Source of the DNA: Streptantibioticus ferralitis
GTDB taxonomy: Bacteria > Actinomycetota > Actinomycetes > Streptomycetales > Streptomycetaceae
Assembly (NCBI RefSeq): GCF_029223525.1
Contig: NZ_JARHTQ010000007.1
Location: forward strand, 269,910-333,909
Direction: 5' to 3'
DNA: 64,000 nt
Position 1 is the first letter of the stretch. The number at the start of each line of letters is the position of its first letter. The notes beneath the pieces were generated by a model. It was not told the origin of the DNA, searched no databases, and saw only the letters and a program-made list of their open reading frames with translations. This document shows positions 10,326-18,654 of this stretch, piece after piece. The position numbers and the translations under genes are program-made.

Positions 10326-10645
10326 CCACCAGTGAGCAGACCCCTGCGGTCTCCGTGGTCGACGCGCGGACCGTCCTCGCGGAGATCACGGAGATGCTCC
10401 GCACCGTACTCGACGAGTACGGCCTCGACGACACCGAGATCACCATGGAAAGCCGCTTCACCGAGGACCTGGAGCTGGAGAGCATCGACCTGGTCACCCT
10501 GGCGGGCGAGTTGGAGGCACGCTACGGGCGGCAGGTCAACTTCGCCGAGTTCGTGGCCGACTTGGAGCTTGGGGAGATCATCGGCCTCACCGTCGGACGT
10601 CTCGTCGAGTACGTCGTGCGGTGCCTCAACGCCGAGGGGAGCTGA
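10322..10645 (+). CDS. Stand-alone acyl carrier protein
   Basis: This 107-aa acidic protein starts at a GTG that overlaps the upstream TGA by 4 bases, so the two genes are translationally coupled. The phosphopantetheine attachment site is DLELESIDLVTL, with a helical ACP context after it (GELEARYG). It is the second carrier of the system besides the one inside the first synthase; the two differ around the serine (LESIDL here, SIDSIK there), so they probably interact with different partners. Possible roles are starter delivery, or holding the finished chain for the downstream alpha/beta-hydrolase-fold enzyme. Recognition as an ACP is secure; the exact role is inferred. Confidence 0.88.
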   Translation: MTTSEQTPAVSVVDARTVLAEITEMLRTVLDEYGLDDTEITMESRFTEDLELESIDLVTLAGELEARYGRQVNFAEFVADLELGEIIGLTVGRLVEYVVRCLNAEGS

Positions 10646-10648
10646 TCG

Positions 10649-11494
10649 ATGGCGATGATCCGGACAGCCGACGGACCGGATGGCATCACACTCCATGTAC
10701 AGCGGCTCGCTCCGCCGGACGGTCGCCCGCCCACCGCCACCGCCGTGCTGCTGCACGGCCTGCTCACCGACAGCCTGGCCAGCTACTACTTCACCGTGGC
10801 CCCCGCGCTCGCCGCCGCCGGGATCGACGTGGTGATGTACGACCACCGCGGCCACGGTCGCAGCGAACGCCCTTGCGCCGACTACCGGTTGGCCGACTTC
10901 GTCCGCGACCTGGAGCGGCTGCTCGACCGGTTGGAGATCACCGGCCCCGTCCACCTGGTGGGCAACTGCTTCGGCGGAACGGTGGCCTTCGAGTACGCCG
11001 TCCGCCACCCGGATCGGGTCGCGGGTGTCTCGCTGATCGAATCGAATCCGGCCACGGAGTCCTGGGCCAAGGAGATAGCCGATATCTTCCGGCGTCTCGT
11101 CACGGAACTGGTCGAGCACGAGGCCGAGGCGCTGGCCTGGGTCAACGCCAACGAGGGCGGACACACCGCCAGGTTGGCGAAGTCGGCGGCCCGGCTGATG
11201 CGCTCCACCAGCATCGCGACGGACGTTCCGGCGAGCCGGGTGCTCAGCGAGGAGCAGGTCCGCTCGGTGCACTGCCCGGTGCTGGCCGTCTACGGCTCCG
11301 ACTCCGAACTCGCCGGGCAGACATGGCGGCTGGAGTCGCTGGTGCCGGGCACGCGATCGATCGTCCTGCCCGGCCAGGGCCACTCCGTGCTGGCGGAGGC
11401 ACCCGGGCTCGTCCTCGATCTGCTCCTGTCCGGTATCCGCGAGCCCGGCGGCACGCCGCCGGTGCCGGTCCCGGCCGAGGGCGACGCACGGTGA
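10649..11494 (+). CDS. Alpha/beta-hydrolase-fold enzyme with Cys nucleophile (putative release or acyl-transfer enzyme)
   Basis: A 281-aa alpha/beta hydrolase, ATG start 3 bp after the ACP stop. The oxyanion region is near LLHGLL and the nucleophile elbow reads VGNCFGG, with Cys107 in place of the usual Ser of GxSxG. The acid (GSDSEL) and the His (GQGHSVLAE) complete the triad. A Cys at this position is known in acyl-transferring members of the fold such as PHA synthases, so this may release the polyketide by transfer (for example to an amine, alcohol or sugar) rather than by hydrolysis; that is inference. Its place between the ACP and the glycosyltransferase supports a chain-release role. 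No signal peptide is visible. Confidence 0.82.
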   Translation: MAMIRTADGPDGITLHVQRLAPPDGRPPTATAVLLHGLLTDSLASYYFTVAPALAAAGIDVVMYDHRGHGRSERPCADYRLADFVRDLERLLDRLEITGPVHLVGNCFGGTVAFEYAVRHPDRVAGVSLIESNPATESWAKEIADIFRRLVTELVEHEAEALAWVNANEGGHTARLAKSAARLMRSTSIATDVPASRVLSEEQVRSVHCPVLAVYGSDSELAGQTWRLESLVPGTRSIVLPGQGHSVLAEAPGLVLDLLLSGIREPGGTPPVPVPAEGDAR

Positions 11495-12693
11495 GCCGCT
11501 TCCTGTTCGTCGTGCCGCCGCTGGTCGGCCATGTCAACCCCACAGTGGGAGTCGGGGCTGAACTGGCCGCCCGCGGACACCAGGTGGCCTGGGCCGGAAT
11601 GCCCGAGGTCGTGCGACCGCTGGTCGGCGACGGCGCCGCGGTCTTCGTCTGCGGCGGTCCGCGGCTCGGCGAGGGCGGCGCCGTGCGCCCACCGGACGTA
11701 CGCGGCCCGAGCGCGCTGAAGTTCCTCTGGGAACGATTCCTGGCGCCGCTCGCCGAGGAGATGACCCCTGGCGTGCGTGCGGCGGTAGCGGACTTCCGCC
11801 CGGATGTGCTGGTCGCCGACCAGCAGACCGTCGCCGGAGGTCTGACCGCCGAACTGCTCGGCGTACGGTGGGCCACCTCCGCCACCACCTCGGCCGAGTT
11901 CACCGGCGCGCTCGACGGCATGCCCAAGGTCGACGCCTGGCTCGACGGGCTGCTGGGCGACCTGCGCCACTGCACGGGCGACCCGGCCGGGACGGCGGAT
12001 CCGCGGTTCTCACCGCACCTGGTGCTCGCCTTCACCACCGAGGAACTCGCCGGACGCCCGGTGCGGGCGCGGGACCGGATTCGTTTCGTCGGCCCGTCGA
12101 TCGCCCACCGCCCGACCCCGCACCACTTCCCCTGGCGCTGGCTCGACCCCGCGCGCCCCTCGGTACTGGTCACCTTGGGCACCGCCAACGCCGAGGCAGG
12201 CGCACGCTTCCTCGCCGAATGCCGCGAGGCCGTGCGCCGCCGAACCGACCGCCTCCAAGCGGTGATCGCCGACCCCGCGGGCTCGCTCGGTCCGCCCACT
12301 CCGGATGACAAGGACGTGCTGGTGCTGCCATACGTTCCCCAACTCCCGCTCCTCGAAAGGGTCGACGCCGTCGTCTGCCACGCGGGACACAACACCGTCT
12401 GCGAATCCCTGTGGCACGGCGTCCCGCTGGTCGTGGCACCGATCCGCGATGACCAACCCGTCGTCGCCGCCCAGGTGGTGGACGCCAGGGCGGGCATCCG
12501 CGTCAGGTTCGGCAGAGTCACGGCGTCCAGGCTCGGCGACGCGCTCGACGCCGTGCTCCACGAGCCCGGCTATCGTGCCGCGGCCGAGCGAGTCGGGGCG
12601 TCCTTCCACGCGGCGGGCGGAGCCGCCGCGGCCGCCACCCACCTGGAACGGTTGGCGGACGAGCCCGCGCCCATCCCCGAGGTGAAGAAATGA
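11491..12693 (+). CDS. MGT-type (GT1, macrolide-like) glycosyltransferase
   Basis: A 400-aa protein; its GTG start overlaps the preceding TGA. The N-terminus (VVPPLVGHVNPTVGVG) is the acceptor-side Rossmann start of GT-B enzymes. The donor side contains PYVPQLPLLERVDAVVCHAG and HNTVCESLWHGVPLVVAP, the C-terminal nucleotide-sugar signature of the MGT/UGT family. It probably transfers a sugar from an NDP-sugar to the product of the two synthase subunits, giving a glycolipid or glycosylated polyene. No deoxysugar genes are visible in the window, so the donor may be a common UDP-sugar or be made upstream of the window. Sugar and site are unknown. Confidence 0.88.
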   Translation: MSRFLFVVPPLVGHVNPTVGVGAELAARGHQVAWAGMPEVVRPLVGDGAAVFVCGGPRLGEGGAVRPPDVRGPSALKFLWERFLAPLAEEMTPGVRAAVADFRPDVLVADQQTVAGGLTAELLGVRWATSATTSAEFTGALDGMPKVDAWLDGLLGDLRHCTGDPAGTADPRFSPHLVLAFTTEELAGRPVRARDRIRFVGPSIAHRPTPHHFPWRWLDPARPSVLVTLGTANAEAGARFLAECREAVRRRTDRLQAVIADPAGSLGPPTPDDKDVLVLPYVPQLPLLERVDAVVCHAGHNTVCESLWHGVPLVVAPIRDDQPVVAAQVVDARAGIRVRFGRVTASRLGDALDAVLHEPGYRAAAERVGASFHAAGGAAAAATHLERLADEPAPIPEVKK

Positions 12694-13805
12694 GCGGCGG
12701 CCACACTCCCGGAACGGCAACGAAGCGGAACCGCGCCGCGACCGTCGCCCAGCTTCGTCCGCGCTACCAGGCCGATCTGGCCCAGGGCACCGCGCAGTTC
12801 TTCGACCAGCGCCGCGCCGACTGCCCGTGGTGCGGCTCGACCCGGCTGCGGCAGCGACTGCGGACGCCCGACCTCTTCCAGCACAAACCCGGCCACTTCA
12901 ACCTCGACAAGTGCCAGGAGTGCGGCCATGTCTTCCAGAACCCCAGGCTGAACGGCGCGGGTCTGGAGTTCTACTACCGGGACTTCTACGACGGACTGGG
13001 GGAGAAGGACCTCGAAGGCGTCTTCACCGGACCCGGCCGGGAGAAGATGTACCGACGTCGCGCCGAGTCCCTGAAGCCCTTCGCCCGCTCCCCGAAGAGC
13101 TGGCTCGACGTCGGCACCGGCCACGGGCACTTCTGCGCCACTGCCCGTACCGTCTTCCCCGGAACCTCGTTCGACGGACTGGACTTCAGCTCAGGTATCG
13201 AACTGGCCGAGCGGGCCGGCCGGATCGACCGCGGATTTCGCGGCAGCTTCACCGAGTTGGCGCGCGGGGAACTCGTCGGCGGATACGACGCCGTCAGCAT
13301 GTATCACTACCTGGAACACAGCACCGACCCGCGGAGCGAACTGCGGGCAGCCCGGCAGGCGCTCCGCCCGGGAGGGCATCTGCTGATCGAGGTGCCCGAT
13401 CCGCAGAGCCGCCTCGCCGCAGTGCTCGGCCGCTGGTGGCTGCCCTGGCTGCAACCACAGCATCTGAACTTCGTGCCCGTGGCCAACCTCCGCGAAGAGC
13501 TGACCGTCCTCGGCTTCACCGTGGTCGCCGAGGAACACGCCGAGCCGCATGACACGGTCGACCTGCTCGGTGCCGTATGGCTGTCGCTGAACGCCATCGC
13601 CCCACCCGAGGACGCTCCCTGGCTCGCCAAACCGACCGACGGCATCCATCGCCTGCTACGCGCCGCGATCTTGTTGGCCGGGGTTCCCGCACTGCTCGTG
13701 GGCACCACGCTCGACCGGCTGCTGGTCAAGCCGATCGCCCACCGGCTGGGCCTGAGCAACGCCTACCGGGTGATCGCCCGGCGGCCTGAGGCGCCGCCCG
13801 GGTAA
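12690..13805 (+). CDS. Class I SAM-dependent methyltransferase with N-terminal zinc ribbon and C-terminal hydrophobic segment
   Basis: A 371-aa protein whose ATG overlaps the glycosyltransferase stop (ATGA). The N-terminus has paired cysteines CPWCG and CQECGH about 30 residues apart, a zinc-ribbon arrangement seen in bacterial C- and O-methyltransferases acting on sugars or lipids. SAM motif I is WLDVGTGHGHFC (about 134-145). The later motif set includes MYHYLEHS and LRPGGHLLIEVP. A hydrophobic stretch near 325-345 (LLAGVPALLVG) could dock it at the membrane, which would suit a lipid-like substrate. As last gene of the coupled operon it is likely a tailoring enzyme. Substrate unknown. Confidence 0.85.
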   Translation: MSGGHTPGTATKRNRAATVAQLRPRYQADLAQGTAQFFDQRRADCPWCGSTRLRQRLRTPDLFQHKPGHFNLDKCQECGHVFQNPRLNGAGLEFYYRDFYDGLGEKDLEGVFTGPGREKMYRRRAESLKPFARSPKSWLDVGTGHGHFCATARTVFPGTSFDGLDFSSGIELAERAGRIDRGFRGSFTELARGELVGGYDAVSMYHYLEHSTDPRSELRAARQALRPGGHLLIEVPDPQSRLAAVLGRWWLPWLQPQHLNFVPVANLREELTVLGFTVVAEEHAEPHDTVDLLGAVWLSLNAIAPPEDAPWLAKPTDGIHRLLRAAILLAGVPALLVGTTLDRLLVKPIAHRLGLSNAYRVIARRPEAPPG

Positions 13806-14062
13806 CGCCCGCTCCCGGCGGTCAGCGCGGGGCGTGCCCGCCCGCCGCGGCGCGTACACCGCAGGAGGCCCAAGGTGGCGCACATCGCAGCTGTGCATAT
13901 GGGGCCCTCGGAGTACAACCGCCGCGGACGGCGATGTTGCCGGCGGGCAGGCGTGAGCGCGTCACCCGGTCGCGGCCCGGTCGGTTCTCGCCTTGCCCGC
14001 GCGGGCTGACGACAATGCCCTGGGACGCTGCACGGCTGGCGCGATGAGTGAGGGCGGTGTTG
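13806..14062. other. Intergenic region after the PKS operon
   Basis: About 255 bp without a recognisable gene. The first 60 bp are GC-rich with short complementary runs that could act as a terminator, but I see no clean long hairpin. A GAGGG ribosome-binding sequence lies just before the GAP-family gene. Confidence 0.4.
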
Positions 14063-14701
14063 ATGGGTGACCTGACGGTGCTTCCGCTCGCGGTCACCAT
14101 GATGATGGGCCCGCAAATCATCACGGCCGTCATCCTGGTGACGACGCCTCGCCCGGTGCGGGCCTCGCTCGCGTTCGTCGCCGGGGTCATCGTCGCGGCG
14201 GCGGCGGGTACGGCGGCCGCACGAGGACTCGCCGCGCTGCTGAGCCACGCGATCGGCCTGGGCGCTCATGCGGATCGAGGCTCGGCGGGCAACGTCATCC
14301 AGTACATCCTGGTCGCGTTGCTGCTGTTCCTGGCCTTGCGGAGTTACCGGGGCCGCGCGACCGCCGAGCCGCCGAAATGGCTGGGCACACTGCTGACCGC
14401 GGGCCCCGGCAAGGCCTTCAAGGCGGGATTGCTGCTGGTCCTCCTGATGCCGTCGGACATCGTGATCATGCTGACGGTGGGCGCCAACCTCGCCTCGCGC
14501 CGCGCGGACTTCGGCTCGGCGATCCCGTTCCTGGCGGCCACAGCACTGATCGCGGCGCTTCCGCTGCTGATCTACCTGCTGTTCCGGCCGCTGGCGGCAA
14601 AGGCGATGCCCAAGGTCCGGGACTCGTTGACCAGCCACAGCTGGCTGGTCAACGTGGTCTGCTGCCTGGTCTTCGTCGTGCTCATCCTGTCCGGGGTGTG
14701 A
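14063..14701 (+). CDS. GAP-family (Sap/sulfolipid-addressing-like) membrane protein
   Basis: About 212 aa with six predicted hydrophobic segments. Typical features are an N-terminal helix followed by MMGPQIITAVILV, a mid-protein QYILVALLLFLALRSY segment and a conserved KAFKAGLLLVLLMPSDIV loop, the pattern of the GAP family related to mycobacterial Sap, which has been linked to lipid export. ATG 14063 is preferred to the upstream in-frame GTG 14048 because a GAGGG lies about 8 bases before it. It sits just downstream of the PKS operon in the same orientation; a role in exporting the glycolipid product is possible but only inferred from position. Confidence 0.75.
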   Translation: MGDLTVLPLAVTMMMGPQIITAVILVTTPRPVRASLAFVAGVIVAAAAGTAAARGLAALLSHAIGLGAHADRGSAGNVIQYILVALLLFLALRSYRGRATAEPPKWLGTLLTAGPGKAFKAGLLLVLLMPSDIVIMLTVGANLASRRADFGSAIPFLAATALIAALPLLIYLLFRPLAAKAMPKVRDSLTSHSWLVNVVCCLVFVVLILSGV

Positions 14702-14707
14702 TCCCGG

Positions 14708-15139
14708 CTACGCCTCCACGGGCCTGCCGCCGTAGGCGCACAGCGCGTAGATCGCCACGATGTCGAACACGATGATCACCAGGGACCAGAACGGGTACGC
14801 GGACACGACCCACATATGAGCGAACGCGTTGACGGACAGCACCGCCACCCCGAACCAGCGCCCTGTCTGACCGCCCGCCAGGACGCTGAACCCTGCCACG
14901 GCCTGCAGGATGGCGAGTGCCAGCAGGGTCCAGCCCCACGCCCGAAGATCGCCGATGACGATGTGCGCCCCGGCAACGAAGACATGCGACTGGACGATGG
15001 CGGCGATGGCCTCAAGGCCGTTGAAGAACGCCAGGATGAACAGCATGACGGCCGCGAAGGTCACCATGCCGCTACCGGGGCGCATACCCCTGGCAGGCGC
15101 TCCATGCGCACCCGCTGCTGATGAGGCATGAGAAACCAT
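14708..15139 (-). CDS. DUF7144-like four-helix membrane protein
   Basis: 143 aa, starting from an ATG preceded on the minus strand by a strong GGAGG. It has four hydrophobic helices and the family pattern GWTLLALAILQAVAG...NAFAHMW...YPFWSLVIIVFDIVAIYAL. Such proteins are widespread in actinomycetes; the function is unknown. It converges with the GAP-family gene with only 6 bp between the stops. Confidence 0.75.
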   Translation of the reverse strand: MVSHASSAAGAHGAPARGMRPGSGMVTFAAVMLFILAFFNGLEAIAAIVQSHVFVAGAHIVIGDLRAWGWTLLALAILQAVAGFSVLAGGQTGRWFGVAVLSVNAFAHMWVVSAYPFWSLVIIVFDIVAIYALCAYGGRPVEA

Positions 15140-15407
15140 GACACACCTCCCATGAGGTCTCGCTCATCCACCGTCTCACGGGACGGAGTACTGCTCCACC
15201 GCACCGGCCGCCGACCGCTCTCCTACCGCTTCGTGGCTGCGAGCGTGACGGCTGGTTCCCCGATGGCGCGTCACTCATGGGGCCCACCTCCGGTCGCCAA
15301 CCCGGTGTCGCGCGGTTTGTCTGGACGCGGTGGCCGCGCGCTACGGCACTCCCACTCGTCGAGTGCGTTCCCGTGGAAGCGTCGGGCCACCGCACAGGGA
15401 GCGTGAG

Positions 15408-16742
15408 ATGGCGCCTAGTGAGCCGGACGGCGGCCAGGGACCGCCGGGTCCGCGGGAAGGGGAACCGGGCGAGCTGGAGGCGCTGCGGCGCCGCATTTCC
15501 CGGTTGGAAGCCGCCGCCCCACCCGCTGCCGTCCATCACCGCCTGCGCACCACCGGCTCCGTCCTGCTGATCACGCTCGCCTCGGTGCTCTCGCTGTTGG
15601 CCGTACTGTCCGTGTGGGCGAGCAACGAGGTCGCCGACACCGACCGGTATGTCGCGACGGTGGCGCCCCTGGCGGGCAACCCCACGGTGCAGGATGCGGC
15701 CACCAATCGGATCACCGGCGTCGTCCTGCACCAGATCGATGTGAACTCCCTGGTGAACCAGCTCGCCCAAGCGGCCGGTGAGCGGGGCGTGCCACCACGG
15801 GCCGCCAGTTTGATCAAGGGACTGTCCGGGCCGATCGCCAAGGGCCTGACCAGCCTGATCCACGATGTGGTCCACAGGGTGGTCACCAGCAAGCAGTTCG
15901 CCACGATCTGGGCCGACGCCAACCGGGCCGCGCACAAGGCGATCGACAAGGCCCTGACCGGCAAGGGCGGCGGCAGTGTGCGACTGGTCAACGATCAGGT
16001 CGCGATCGACGTAGGCCCGGCCGTGGCCCGGGTCAAGGACGAACTGGTCAGCTCGGGTTTCGGCGCCGCTGCCAAGATCCCCCCGGTGCACACGCGGTTC
16101 GTGGTCTTCTCGTCGCCCGACATCGCCAAGCTCCAGACGTACTTCCGCCTCCTGGAAATCGCCGGCGACTGGCTTGCGGTGGTCGCGGTCCTCATCGCCG
16201 CGATCGGTGTCCTCATCGCCGCGAACCGCCGCCGGGCGCTGATCGGGGCCGCATTGGGCGTGGCCGCCGCCATGCTGGTGCTCGGTCTCGCGCTCGCCGT
16301 CTTCCGGGCCTTCTACCTCGACCATCTCCCTCCGGAGGTGTCCCAGGCCGCGGCGGGCGCGGTCTACGACGCGCTGGTGCGGTTCCTACGGCAGGCGGTG
16401 CGCGCCGTGGGGGTCCTGGCGCTGGTCGTTGCGATCGGAGCATTCCTCATCGGGCCGTCCCGGGCCGCCGTCGCCATTCGCTCCGCGGGCAGCACCGGGA
16501 TCGGGGGCGTACGCGGTGTGGCCGACTCGCTCGGGTTCCGGGCGGGCCCGGTGGAGTCGTTCGTCAGGCGCTACAAGCGCTGGATCGGGGCGGCGGTGCT
16601 GCTGATCGCCGCCGTCGTGTTCATCTTCTGGAGCCATCCGACAGCCGTGGTCGTCTTCTGGTTCGCGGTGGTCGTCCTCGGCGCGTTCGGCATCCGGGAA
16701 TTCCTCGCCCCCGCGTCTGGCCATACCCCGACGAAGGGTTAG
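15408..16742 (+). CDS. Actinobacterial integral membrane protein of unknown function
   Basis: 444 aa, from the ATG at 15408 preceded by GGGAG; the frame is open further upstream but that part is low-complexity basic sequence. The N-terminus holds a short coiled-coil-like segment (ELEALRRRISRLEA), then a transmembrane helix (VLLITLASVLSLLAVLS), an extracytoplasmic domain of about 170 residues (ADTDRYVATVAPLAGNPTVQ), and four or five C-terminal helices. This layout is common in Streptomyces hypothetical membrane proteins. No enzymatic motif is visible. It is divergent from the DUF7144-like gene. Confidence 0.7.
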   Translation: MAPSEPDGGQGPPGPREGEPGELEALRRRISRLEAAAPPAAVHHRLRTTGSVLLITLASVLSLLAVLSVWASNEVADTDRYVATVAPLAGNPTVQDAATNRITGVVLHQIDVNSLVNQLAQAAGERGVPPRAASLIKGLSGPIAKGLTSLIHDVVHRVVTSKQFATIWADANRAAHKAIDKALTGKGGGSVRLVNDQVAIDVGPAVARVKDELVSSGFGAAAKIPPVHTRFVVFSSPDIAKLQTYFRLLEIAGDWLAVVAVLIAAIGVLIAANRRRALIGAALGVAAAMLVLGLALAVFRAFYLDHLPPEVSQAAAGAVYDALVRFLRQAVRAVGVLALVVAIGAFLIGPSRAAVAIRSAGSTGIGGVRGVADSLGFRAGPVESFVRRYKRWIGAAVLLIAAVVFIFWSHPTAVVVFWFAVVVLGAFGIREFLAPASGHTPTKG

Positions 16743-16810
16743 GCCGCGATGCGGTGGAACGGGAACCTTGCCGGGGCCGGCGGTATCTCGGCGCGTCGGC
16801 CGGGAGTGGG

Positions 16811-17299
16811 TCAGGACTGCTGGTTGGGGCATGCTTCGTCGGGCCCGATCGCGCTGTTGACGCGGTGGCCGATCTCCCGCAGCTGCCGCTGCTGGGCCTT
16901 GGTCAGCGGGTCGAAGAGCAGACGGCGTACCTCGGCGACATGGCCCGGGGCGGTCGCCACGACCTTCTCCCAACCGGCGTCGGTGAGAACCGCGAGGGTG
17001 TAGCGCCCGTCGGCCGGATCCGGGGTGCGGTAGACCCAGCCCCGCTTCTCCAGCCGCTTGATCACATGGGACAGACGGGAGAGCGACCCGTCCGCGAACA
17101 GTGCCAGCTCGCTCATCCGCAAGGTGCGCTCCGGCGACATGGACAGCCCGGACAGCACCTGGTACTCGAAGTGGCTGATGCCCGCATCCCGCTGCAGCTG
17201 GGTGTCCAGCGCGGCCGAAAGCCGGATCAGCATGCTGACCAGCGCCAGCCAGGACTCGCGTTCCTCGTCGTTCAGCCAGCGGGGCTCATCTGCGCTCAT
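16811..17299 (-). CDS. MarR-family transcriptional regulator
   Basis: 162 aa with a winged helix-turn-helix typical of MarR. The segment FEYQVLSGLSMSPERTLRMSE leads into the recognition helix LSRLSHVIKRLEKRGWVYR, and the wing has PDPADGRYTLAVLTDAG. It is divergent from the DoxX gene, and the 150 bp between them carries four evenly spaced copies of an ACTTGA-N4-TCAAGT palindrome, the expected type of MarR operator. Autoregulation and repression of doxX are therefore likely. The ligand is unknown. Confidence 0.88.
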   Translation of the reverse strand: MSADEPRWLNDEERESWLALVSMLIRLSAALDTQLQRDAGISHFEYQVLSGLSMSPERTLRMSELALFADGSLSRLSHVIKRLEKRGWVYRTPDPADGRYTLAVLTDAGWEKVVATAPGHVAEVRRLLFDPLTKAQQRQLREIGHRVNSAIGPDEACPNQQS

Positions 17300-17311
17300 C
17301 CACTCACCCTA

Positions 17312-17429
17312 ACTTGATCCATCAACTCGACGACCGGCAGGAGACGCTTGAACCGTCAAGCGACAACATGCCCCGATTCACTTGACGCTTCAAGTTGGAT
17401 GGGCCTATCGTCAAGTTGAATATTCAAGT
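17312..17429. promoter_or_regulatory. Array of four 16-bp operators at 34-bp spacing between marR and doxX
   Basis: Four inverted repeats of the form (A/G)(C/G)TTGA-N4-TCAA(G/C)(T/C) lie at 17312-17327, 17346-17361, 17380-17395 and 17414-17429. Their starts are exactly 34 bp apart. Sites 2 and 3 have perfect 6-bp arms; sites 1 and 4 have one arm mismatch, and site 4 also contains the palindrome TTGAATATTCAA. They fill the gap between divergent marR and doxX starts, so they are best read as MarR-binding sites. Confidence 0.75.
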
Positions 17430-17451
17430 TATCGAGCAGGAAGTCCCCCTG

Positions 17452-17826
17452 ATGAACATCACCCTGTGGATCATCGCGAGTGTCCTCGCCATCGCGTTCT
17501 TCGCTGCCGGTTTGATGAAGATCGCCCAACCGCGCGAGAAGCTCGCCGCCTCCGGCATGGCCTGGGCAGGGGACTTCTCGCCGGGAGCCATCAAGGCGAT
17601 CGGCGCCGTCGAGATCCTCGGCGCCCTCGGCCTGATCCTTCCGGCCGCGCTGAACGTCGCTCCCGTCCTGGTCGCGTGGGCGGCCGTGGGTCTGGCGGTG
17701 GTCATGCTGAGCGCGGCCGTGGTGCACGCGCGCCGCAAGGAGAACCAGGCGGTCCCGGTCAATGTCGTACTGCTCGTGCCGGCCGTACTCGTGGCCTGGG
17801 GCCGCTTCGGCCCGCACTCCTTCTGA
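17452..17826 (+). CDS. DoxX-family membrane protein
   Basis: 124 aa with four hydrophobic helices and the DoxX-family start IIASVLAIAFFAAGLMKI, followed by GAIKAIGAVEILGALGLILP. The ATG at 17452, preceded by AGGAAG, is preferred over ATG 17395, which lies inside the operator array. DoxX-like proteins are quinone/redox-linked membrane proteins; the exact role here is unknown. It is probably controlled by the divergent MarR regulator. Confidence 0.82.
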   Translation: MNITLWIIASVLAIAFFAAGLMKIAQPREKLAASGMAWAGDFSPGAIKAIGAVEILGALGLILPAALNVAPVLVAWAAVGLAVVMLSAAVVHARRKENQAVPVNVVLLVPAVLVAWGRFGPHSF

Positions 17827-17928
17827 CCTGCCCGGCGGCGGGCCCTCCCGCCAGGTCGGCGCCGTGCTCTGGAACGCCTCTCCGGACGACGGAGGCGAGC
17901 TGCGGTGAGTGCGCGGGCGCGTCGGTCG

Positions 17929-18443
17929 TCAGACGAGGAAGGCCGTGGCTTCGAGGTTTTCCGCCGCGACGGCAAGGGCTGTCTGTGCGTAGGCGGCGAC
18001 TGACCGGCTCCGTGTGTCGCGTCGATAGGCAGGTGCCACCGTCGTGGCGCTCAGATCCGACACCGGGATCGACGGAGCGCGCTGGCCGCCGTCGCGCTGG
18101 TAGCGCTCGTTGACAGCGCGCAGCAGTCGCCCATCGCTGCCCGGCTTGACCGCGATGACCGGCGGGCGGTCACCCTGCCCGGCTCGCAGCGCACGGGCCT
18201 CGGCGGTGGTGATGGCGTCCAGCGCGACCGTCGCGTCCTCCAGCAGGACCGAGCCAGCCGTGGTCAGGCGGATGTGGCGGGTGGTGCGCTGCAGCAGGGC
18301 CACTCCCAACTTGGCCTCCGGCGCGCGGATGGCGCGGGGAGCGCGGTTTGTGCCATGTGCAGGCGCTGCGCGGCCCGGGTGAGGTTCAACTCCTCGGCCA
18401 CCGCGACACAGTAGCGAAGAGCCCCCGAGTCCGGGCGATTCAT
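17929..18443 (-). pseudogene. Degraded LysR-family regulator
   Basis: Reading from the ATG at 18443 gives LRYCVAVAEELNLTRAAQRLHMAQ, a classical LysR N-terminus. The homology then jumps frame after an internal deletion to AKLGVALLQRTTRHIRLTTAG, the end of the LysR HTH domain. The remaining minus-strand sequence is far too short for the about 200-residue LysR effector domain. It is divergent from an SDR remnant, a common functional pairing, and both members are broken. Confidence 0.7.
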
Positions 18444-18445
18444 GC

Positions 18446-18640
18446 GTAGCCCCGGTGACGGGGGCGAATCGCGGCATCGGCATGGAGACGGCGGCCCAGC
18501 TCGGCGAGTTGGGGTTCCATGTGGTGCTCGGGGCCCGCGACATGGCCGCGGCGATCGCGCCGCGTCGGATCTACGCGGCCGTGGCCTCAGCGCTGCGGCA
18601 CTGGCACTGGACGTGCTGCTGACGTCACATCAACTCGCCG
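18446..18640 (+). pseudogene. N-terminal remnant of a short-chain dehydrogenase
   Basis: The frame beginning at 18446 reads VAPVTGANRGIGMETAAQLG then ELGFHVVLGARD, the NAD(P)-binding start of an SDR (TGxxxGIG). It hits a stop at 18620-18622, and similarity continues out of frame for about 10 residues (ALDVLLTSHQ), indicating a frameshift. Nothing of the catalytic YxxxK half remains. It faces the degraded LysR gene, 3 bp away. Confidence 0.65.
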
Positions 18641-18654
18641 TGCGCGGGCAGCGG

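Noticed and set aside
1..13805. Assignment of the operon as an enediyne cluster
   Set aside because: The domain order is split over two proteins with an extra KS-AT and a PfaD-type reductase, and no enediyne accessory genes are visible.
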